Below are positions 31,006 through 35,643 of a stretch of DNA of 35,643 nucleotides, in pieces (position 1 is the stretch's first letter; every line of letters begins with the position of its first letter). Source of the DNA: Thermoproteota archaeon. Its GTDB lineage: Archaea > Thermoproteota > Methanomethylicia > Nezhaarchaeales > WYZ-LMO8. The stretch is from positions 1-35,643 of the forward strand of contig JAAOZJ010000130.1 of NCBI GenBank assembly GCA_011605835.1, given 5' to 3'. The notes under the pieces are model-generated. The model saw only the letters and a program-made list of their open reading frames with translations. It did not search any database and was not told the DNA's origin. The position numbers and the translations under genes are program-made.

Positions 31006-31077
31006 GAGCTTAAGCCTTTTCTTATCAGGCTCTGCATCTGCTCTCCCTCCTGGCTTGCTTTGCGCGAGGTGTCGTCT

Positions 31078-31347
31078 GTGTCTGCCGAGAGTGACGTCGA
31101 GCGTAAGATACAGCAAGCCATCACGGTTCTGCAGAGAATAGCCGACGACCTCGGGGTTCCCCGAAACATCAGGAGGGCTTGCAGCGAATCAATAAAGGTC
31201 TTGAAGGACAAGAAGTACACGCCCGGCGTAAGGGCGGCGAACGCCATAAGCATACTCGACGAGTGCAGCCAAGATCCCAACATGCCGCTCTTCGCCAGGA
31301 CGGCCATCTGGCAAGCCGTCAGCATACTGGAGCAGGTGAAGGATTAG
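31078..31347 (+). CDS. UPF0147 family protein
   Basis: 89 residues from GTG 31078, nine bases after GAGGTG. All-helical, with the family patterns AITVLQRIADDLGVPRNIRR, KVLKDKKYTPGVRAANAISI and LDECSQDPNMP. UPF0147 is conserved across archaea; function unknown. It is followed at 23 bp by the zinc ribbon gene, so the two form a small operon. Confidence 0.85.
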   Translation: MSAESDVERKIQQAITVLQRIADDLGVPRNIRRACSESIKVLKDKKYTPGVRAANAISILDECSQDPNMPLFARTAIWQAVSILEQVKD

Positions 31348-31370
31348 AAGCCTAGGTCGGTGGTCTCCTC

Positions 31371-31733
31371 GTGAGCAGGGATAGGGACGAGGCCGTTAGG
31401 ATGAAGCGCATGGTTGACCTTCTGAGAAGCGGAGCGACGATGCTCGCCGACGTATGTCCAATATGCAACTCCCCTCTTTTTAAATTGAAGAGCGGCGACG
31501 TGTACTGCCCAGGGTGCGAGAAGAGGGTCGTTTTCGTAAAGGAGGGGGAGGACGTAGCTAAGACTATGCAAATACAGGTCATAGGCGAGCTAACGTCGAC
31601 TGCGAGCCAGAAGCTCATGGAGCTCACGAACATGGCCAAGTACGAGAGTGACGTGGACAGGCTCTACGAGCTCGGCCGTTGCGTGCTCACGTGGCTCGAG
31701 ATATTCGAGAGGGTCAGGAAGCTCCAGGCTTAG
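31371..31733 (+). CDS. SSSCA1/autoantigen p27-type zinc ribbon protein
   Basis: 120 residues from GTG 31371. The family start RMVDLLRSGATMLADVCPIC leads into a zinc ribbon with C-x2-C (CPIC) and C-x2-C (CPGC), followed by a helical C-terminal half. The human relative is a Sjogren's autoantigen (ZNRD2); the archaeal role is unknown. It follows the UPF0147 gene, and its stop overlaps the convergent coaBC stop by 4 bp. Confidence 0.82.
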   Translation: MSRDRDEAVRMKRMVDLLRSGATMLADVCPICNSPLFKLKSGDVYCPGCEKRVVFVKEGEDVAKTMQIQVIGELTSTASQKLMELTNMAKYESDVDRLYELGRCVLTWLEIFERVRKLQA

Positions 31734-32983
31734 CCCGAGGCCCTCTTCAGCTTCAACGCCTCGACTGCCTCGCGCAAGAGTACTCGAGCCAAGGCCCTCT
31801 TGGTCAGCCTGCCAGTCGCGAACGTTCTGACCCTGGTTATGATGACGCCTTCGTTGAAGTCTGAGCCGAAGCCTATGTCGCGCCTCGAGACGTCGTTGGC
31901 AACTATTATGTCGAAGCCGTGTTCCTCCATCCTCGCCCTCGCCCTCTTCACGTGCTCCTCGAGGGGGATGCCGTGCTCAGCCTTGAAGCCCACTAGGACG
32001 GCTCTTGGCGCCCTCTCTCTCAGGGCCTTCGATATCTTGGGTGTAGGCTTTAAGGTGACTCTCAGGGTAGTGTCCGAGCTCACCTTGTCGCTATAGCTCT
32101 CTTCGAAGTAGAAGTCCGAGGGCGCCGCCGCCAGCACTATTATTTGGGGGCCCTCCCTGTCAACGACGTCTAGACATGCGTCCAGCATATCCCTCGTGGA
32201 GGTGACGCCCTTGAAGCGCACGCCCTTGGGCGGCTTGAGGTTCGTGGGGCCCGATACCAAGAACGTCTCAGCGCCATTGTTGGCGCACACAGAGGCTATG
32301 GCGTAGCCCATCTTGCCCGAGCTGGCATTGCTGAGAAACCTCACGGGGTCCAAGTGCTCGCGCGTCGGCCCTGCTGTCACGAGGACCTTTAAGCCCCTTA
32401 ACCCGACCACGGGGTTCAGAGAGTCCTCCACGACGTCGGCTATCTCCTCCACAGAGGCCATCCTCAGCCTACCCTCATCGAAGTCCGGGTCAACCACTAC
32501 TACCCCCATCTTCCTCAGTCTCTCGAGCCCCTCTTTAACCACGGGCGAGAAGTACATGTCTGAGTGCATGGCTGGGGCCACTACTATCGGCTTCTTAGAG
32601 CCCAAGGCCGTCACCAAAACGTCCATTACCACGTTATCAGAGATCCCGTTGGCGAGCTTGCATATGGTGTTGGCAGTCGCGGGCGCCACAACCACGGCGT
32701 GGGCCCAACCACTCCCGCTAGCGATGGCTATATGCTCAGTCCTCCCGGTGCCCTTTACTATCGGCTTCTGGCCAGAGGCCCAGTACATCATGGTCGGGGT
32801 CACGAACCTCAAGGAGGCGGGGGTGGCGACGAACCTTACGCTCGCCCCTCTCCTTATCAGCTCTCGAGCTAAGTCCAAGGCCCTATAGGAGGCGACGCTA
32901 CCTGTGACGCAGAGCGCTACGTTGAAGCCCTTTAAGTCCTCGCTCTTCGAGCACCTTATCTCGTCGACCGGGTGTGGAAGCAA
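31730..32983 (-). CDS. coaBC: Bifunctional phosphopantothenoylcysteine decarboxylase / phosphopantothenate-cysteine ligase
   Basis: 417 residues. The N-terminal flavoprotein decarboxylase (CoaC) half shows VTGSVASYRALDLARELIRR, VVAPATANTICKLANGISDN and VVAPAMHSDMYFSP. The C-terminal ligase (CoaB) half shows VLVTAGPTREHLDPVRFLSN (then ASSGKMGYAIA), VLAAAPSDFYFEE and IIVANDVSRRDIGFGSDFN. Together they make 4'-phosphopantetheine for coenzyme A. It starts at TTG 32983 behind GAGGT. It is divergent from the triosephosphate isomerase gene (about 75 bp gap). Confidence 0.94.
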   Translation of the reverse strand: MLPHPVDEIRCSKSEDLKGFNVALCVTGSVASYRALDLARELIRRGASVRFVATPASLRFVTPTMMYWASGQKPIVKGTGRTEHIAIASGSGWAHAVVVAPATANTICKLANGISDNVVMDVLVTALGSKKPIVVAPAMHSDMYFSPVVKEGLERLRKMGVVVVDPDFDEGRLRMASVEEIADVVEDSLNPVVGLRGLKVLVTAGPTREHLDPVRFLSNASSGKMGYAIASVCANNGAETFLVSGPTNLKPPKGVRFKGVTSTRDMLDACLDVVDREGPQIIVLAAAPSDFYFEESYSDKVSSDTTLRVTLKPTPKISKALRERAPRAVLVGFKAEHGIPLEEHVKRARARMEEHGFDIIVANDVSRRDIGFGSDFNEGVIITRVRTFATGRLTKRALARVLLREAVEALKLKRASG

Positions 32984-33057
32984 GGGACCTCTGAGCTAAA
33001 GCCTTCCCAAGCCCCTTTAAATAACCTTTTTAAATGATCCCAGGGCTCGGTATTGAT

Positions 33058-33768
33058 ATGAAAGAGCTCGAGCCTCCTCTCATCATAGTGAACTTCAAGA
33101 CCTATCTGGAGGCGACCGGTCGGAGGGCCCTGGAGCTGGCGAGGAAGTGCGAGAAAGTAGCAAGCGAGCTTGGAGTCAGCGTTGCGGTGGCTCCCCAAGC
33201 AGTCGACATCGCTGCGGTGGCCTCCTCGGTCTCGATCCCTGTCTTGGCACAACACGTCGACCCCTACCCGCCTGGGGCCTACACCGGGAGCATATCGATC
33301 GAGGCAGTCAAGGAAGCCGGGGCCGTGGGGACCCTGGTCAATCACTCAGAGAAGAGGCTACGGATAGACGAGATAGACGAAGTCGTCAAGAGGGCTAGGG
33401 ACGCGGGCCTAGAGGTCGTCGTGTGCGCGAACACACCCGAGGTAGCGGCCTCTCTCTCCGCCCTGAGGCCTAGGTTCATAGCCATAGAGCCCCCGGAGCT
33501 CATCGGCACCGGGAAGGCCGTCTCCAAGACCAGGCCGGAGGTGATAACTGACACGATAAAGCTAATCAGGCAAGTGAACCCCGAGGTCATCGTCATATGC
33601 GGTGCGGGGATAACGAGTGGCGAGGACGTGGAGGCCGCGCTCAATCTTGGGGCCCAAGGAATCTTGGTAGCCTCTGGCGTGGTCAAGGCCAAAGACCAAG
33701 AAGGGGCCTTGAGGGACTTGGTCAACGGGCTCGTGAGGGGGGCTAGGTTTAGATTTCGGGGCGTTTAA
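33058..33768 (+). CDS. tpiA: Triosephosphate isomerase, archaeal type
   Basis: 236 residues from ATG 33058, close to the short archaeal form (about 225-230). Active site: N-F-K in IIVNFKTYLEA, histidine in VLAQHVDPYPPGAYTG, the loop TLVNHSEKR, and the catalytic glutamate in AIEPPELIGTG. GAGITSG and ILVASGVVKAKD form the phosphate-binding end. It interconverts DHAP and glyceraldehyde 3-phosphate. CTTTAAATAAC (33015-33025) is a well-placed TATA box and excludes the earlier in-frame ATG at 33034, which lies too close. Its 3' end overlaps the convergent ASCH gene by 20 bp. Confidence 0.94.
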   Translation: MKELEPPLIIVNFKTYLEATGRRALELARKCEKVASELGVSVAVAPQAVDIAAVASSVSIPVLAQHVDPYPPGAYTGSISIEAVKEAGAVGTLVNHSEKRLRIDEIDEVVKRARDAGLEVVVCANTPEVAASLSALRPRFIAIEPPELIGTGKAVSKTRPEVITDTIKLIRQVNPEVIVICGAGITSGEDVEAALNLGAQGILVASGVVKAKDQEGALRDLVNGLVRGARFRFRGV

Positions 33769-34204
33769 GGGCCATCCTCCTAATCCTCTCTATGGCGCCG
33801 TAGAGGGGCTCAGCGGGCTTCACGAGCCTGTAGCTCAGAGGGGGCCTGAAGTTCGGGATCTCTTCCCTCAGGGCTCGCAACGCCACCTTGACCTCGTACT
33901 CCACCGGGTCCAAGACCTCTATCGCCATCGGCTTCCTCCTGCCGACTAAGTAGCCCCAGTCCTCCTCATCGACCCCCGGATCCTCAAGGCTCTCCACGAA
34001 CCTCTTAATCTCATCGACCCCGAAGACTATCCTCCCAGCCCTGAACTCCCCGCCTATGGCTTGAACTGGAGAGCTCAAGTAGAGGACAACCACGTCGCCT
34101 GAAGCTATCTCGCCCACAAAGCCCCTGAGCTCGACCTTCTTGCGGCCCCTCAATATCTCCAGGCCGTACTTGGGCTTGATACTCATCAACGCTAGCCTCT
34201 CCAC
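33749..34204 (-). CDS. ASCH/PUA-like domain protein
   Basis: 151 residues. The N-terminal ALMSIKPKYGLEILRGRKKV is the ASCH signature (S-I-K/R-P-x-Y-x-x-x-I-x-x-G-x-K), followed by GDVVVLYLSSPVQAIGGEF. ASCH proteins bind RNA or modified nucleotides; some are coactivator-like. The C-terminal 50 residues are basic and specific to this group. It starts at GTG 34204 (leaderless, with CCTTTAAGCC at 34224-34233) or ATG 34186. Confidence 0.75.
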   Translation of the reverse strand: MERLALMSIKPKYGLEILRGRKKVELRGFVGEIASGDVVVLYLSSPVQAIGGEFRAGRIVFGVDEIKRFVESLEDPGVDEEDWGYLVGRRKPMAIEVLDPVEYEVKVALRALREEIPNFRPPLSYRLVKPAEPLYGAIERIRRMALKRPEI

Positions 34205-34251
34205 GGCTCGCCCAAGAAAGAGGCTTAAAGGAGGGGCCAGTTAAAATTAAG

Positions 34252-34326
34252 GGGCCCGTAGCTCAGCCAGGATAGAGCAACGGCCTTCGGAGCCGGAGGT
34301 CGGGGGTTCAAATCCCCCCGGGCCCG
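34252..34326 (+). tRNA. tRNA-Arg (anticodon TCG), intronless
   Basis: 75 bases: acceptor GGGCCCG/CGGGCCC with discriminator G, D-arm GCTC...GAGC, anticodon loop CTTCGGA (TCG), and T-arm GGGGG TTCAAAT CCCCC. The top pair of the anticodon stem is an A-G mismatch (ACGGC/GCCGG). CCA is not encoded. It reads CGA and perhaps other CGN codons. A GCTTAAAGG TATA stretch near 34223-34231 lies in the gap shared with the ASCH gene. Confidence 0.93.
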
Positions 34327-34328
34327 TC

Positions 34329-34353
34329 TTCTACATTGTCATCTAATGTAGAA
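34329..34353 (+). terminator. Hairpin after tRNA-Arg(TCG)
   Basis: TTCTACATT and AATGTAGAA form a perfect 9-bp stem with a 7-base loop, 2 bases after the tRNA. It could end transcription or mark an insertion point; no T-tract follows. Confidence 0.4.
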
Positions 34354-34421
34354 CGAGCAAATGATGTGGATAATCGTGAAGGCCAAGACTCTCTCTCTTT
34401 GCGTCCTCTACAGTTGTGCTA

Positions 34422-34758
34422 AGGGTTTCTCTAAGGCAATCACTTTAATCAGCTCTGAACAGTTTTGAACGTTCACAACTCGATCGCCTTGGGGTTCCTC
34501 GCATCGGTCGGGTTCTCACCCTCTCACATGCGAGGCCATCAGGGCTCCACGTAACCCCAAAGCCCCTCACACGCCTTCAGCCTTTTACTCCTGCCCTCTC
34601 TTTGGCTCGGGGCAATAGTCATCGATTCTGCGGTTGCGCGTCCCTCATCGCTCTCACGAGCTCACGGGCGTGGTTCAAGTGGTGAGCGGCTAGCAAGTGT
34701 TGCGTTGGGCGGAGGTGGTCTCCACGTCTTTGCAACTATTTACAAAGACGCTTTATCT
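34422..34758 (-). repeat. Dispersed intergenic repeat, copy 2
   Basis: It fills most of the 426-bp stretch between tRNA-Arg(TCG) and the ATPase gene. It shares ordered blocks with copy 1 at 12108-12470: TTTCTCTAAGGCAATCAC near 34425 (copy 1 TTTCTCCAAAGCAATTCC), AGGCCATCAGGGCTCCACGT near 34531, AAAGCCCCTCA, TCGGGGCAA, GCGGTTGCG, GTGGTT, and CCACGTCTTTGCA near 34722-34734. Like copy 1 it ends at the TAA of a minus-strand gene (shared TTTATCT on the plus strand). The remaining bases, 34354-34421, hold nothing recognised. Confidence 0.7.
34725..34750 (-). terminator. Hairpin directly after the ATPase stop codon
   Basis: CGTCTTTG and CAAAGACG form a perfect 8-bp stem with a 10-base loop, 2 bases beyond the TAA at 34753-34755 on the minus strand. 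It is part of repeat copy 2; copy 1 keeps the CGTCTTTG arm but not its partner. Confidence 0.45.
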
Positions 34759-35643
34759 AAAAGCTACAACGGCTCTCCTCACAGCTTCTCTGTGCAACGG
34801 CGTTTGCCAAGCAACGTCCTTCCCGATCCCCAGCTCCAGGTCCTTCTCAGGTGGGGGCTCGTCGATCCAGAACCAAGGGTCCCTGTCGTATATGTTGTAC
34901 ACTATGAGGTTCTTAGCGATGAGCTCTTCTCTGAGGCCATCCGGGAAGTCCTCTTCCCATAGGCTTTGAGGATCCTCAACTACCCTCTTCAAGTAAGAGC
35001 TCCACTTTTTAATGAAGTCCTTCGTCAATTCCTTTGCCCTCACGAGCTCTGCCACGACCGCGTCCGCCTTCCACTTGGCCTCGTAAAGCTTCGCGAGCAT
35101 CTCGGGGTTACCGCCTGTGAGCCTCCACGCCTCCTCGAAGTCGGGCTTAGGCCCGGGCAACTTCTCGTACAGTTCCTCGAACCCCTTCTTACTCATGTTC
35201 CACATGGGCCTAATGGTCGCCCACCTGTGCCTGCCTATCTCCCTCCTTGACAGGCCCTCACTCGTGGCGGCTATCGCCACTATCCTCTCATAACCCTCAG
35301 GAGGATATTCCACTAGACCTAGCAGGGCCTTAACGTACATGGCAGCCTTGTCCGGCCCTATGGCTTGAAAGGCGTCGTCGACCAAGACCGCGACCTTCCC
35401 CCTCCTCCACTTGCTCACCAGCCACTTGACCGCGTCTATCGCCAGCGTCGCTAGCTTCAGCTGAGCCACCCCGATGGCCTCGGAGGTCGCCTCAGCGAAC
35501 TTCTCGACGAGTTCCCTGACGTCCGTGCGAACGACGAAGTCCCTCCGCATCGGATCCACGTAGATCGCCTCATAGCCCATCTCCCTCAAAGTCTCGGTCG
35601 CCTGCTTGAGCCATGCTGTCTTACCGCAGCCCTCGGGCCCGAA
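34753..35643 (-). CDS. Archaeal P-loop ATPase (partial, start beyond right edge)
   Basis: 296 residues visible, in frame to the window edge, where FGPEGCGKTAWLKQA supplies the Walker A motif (GPEGCGKT). Walker B is VAVLVDDAF at about 85 residues beyond it. AAATSEGLSRREIGRHRWAT could hold sensor-like residues, and a winged-helix-like C-terminal part follows (RLTGGNPEMLAKLYEAKW). This fits the archaeal-type ATPase family (STAND/AAA-like, PF01637-type) whose role is mostly unknown and which is often associated with mobile or defence loci. The methionine at 35589 is internal, so the true start is outside. Repeat copy 2 begins at its stop codon. Confidence 0.8.
   Translation of the reverse strand, partial: FGPEGCGKTAWLKQATETLREMGYEAIYVDPMRRDFVVRTDVRELVEKFAEATSEAIGVAQLKLATLAIDAVKWLVSKWRRGKVAVLVDDAFQAIGPDKAAMYVKALLGLVEYPPEGYERIVAIAATSEGLSRREIGRHRWATIRPMWNMSKKGFEELYEKLPGPKPDFEEAWRLTGGNPEMLAKLYEAKWKADAVVAELVRAKELTKDFIKKWSSYLKRVVEDPQSLWEEDFPDGLREELIAKNLIVYNIYDRDPWFWIDEPPPEKDLELGIGKDVAWQTPLHREAVRRAVVAFR

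Noticed and set aside
1..35643. CRISPR array, rRNA operon or complete insertion sequence
   Set aside because: No regularly spaced direct repeats, no rRNA signatures and no transposase were found.

Overview
The window looks like the chromosome of a hyperthermophilic crenarchaeote (Thermoproteota, Desulfurococcales-like; genus not determined). The evidence is: GC-rich coding sequence with heavy AGG use; TATA-box promoters at about -27 with many leaderless or GTG/TTG starts; ribosomal protein S26e; archaeal ProRS, ArgRS, FAU-1, UPF0147 and PAC2 proteins; a crenarchaeal-type PolB1; and tRNA genes with introns, one in the D-loop. Genes are tightly packed, with 4-bp stop/start overlaps inside operons and several convergent overlaps.

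Left part (1-8121, all minus strand). This is a gene cluster in respiratory complex I order (A-B-C-D-H-I-J-J'-K-N, then an EndoQ gene, then an L-like gene running off the left edge). Its NuoD-like subunit keeps both CxxC pairs of a [NiFe] hydrogenase and a C-terminal extension like that removed during HycE maturation. NuoA and NuoH are of complex I type. No NuoE, F or G is seen. I read it as a membrane-bound group 4 hydrogenase with a complex-I-like membrane arm, and consider it the most interesting system here. One of its antiporter-like subunits has lost the TM7 lysine. EndoQ carries a C-terminal PCNA-binding (PIP) motif.

Middle (8122-22787). proS and rps26e; a PfkB sugar kinase; a tiny multi-cysteine zinc ribbon; a prepilin peptidase; an NAD-type isocitrate dehydrogenase-like gene; a DUF4392 protein; and a DUF123 nuclease-like protein. 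A candidate C/D box sRNA has its own TATA box. polB1 is flanked by two small genes that may encode its accessory subunits. Then come an intron-containing tRNA-Arg(GCG), a probable gene remnant, a zinc ribbon, argS with a degenerate HIGH motif, and two AhpD/CMD proteins.

Right part (22788-35643). An FmdE plus FecBCD-type ABC importer operon; VapBC; a HEPN/nucleotidyltransferase pair with the HEPN gene broken by one extra base; tRNA-Glu with a D-loop intron; PAC2; Hsp20; FAU-1; UPF0147; an SSSCA1-type zinc ribbon; CoaBC; triosephosphate isomerase; an ASCH protein; tRNA-Arg(TCG); and a P-loop ATPase running off the right edge. A diverged, roughly 340-bp intergenic repeat occurs twice (about 12108-12470 and 34422-34758), each copy directly after the stop codon of a minus-strand gene.
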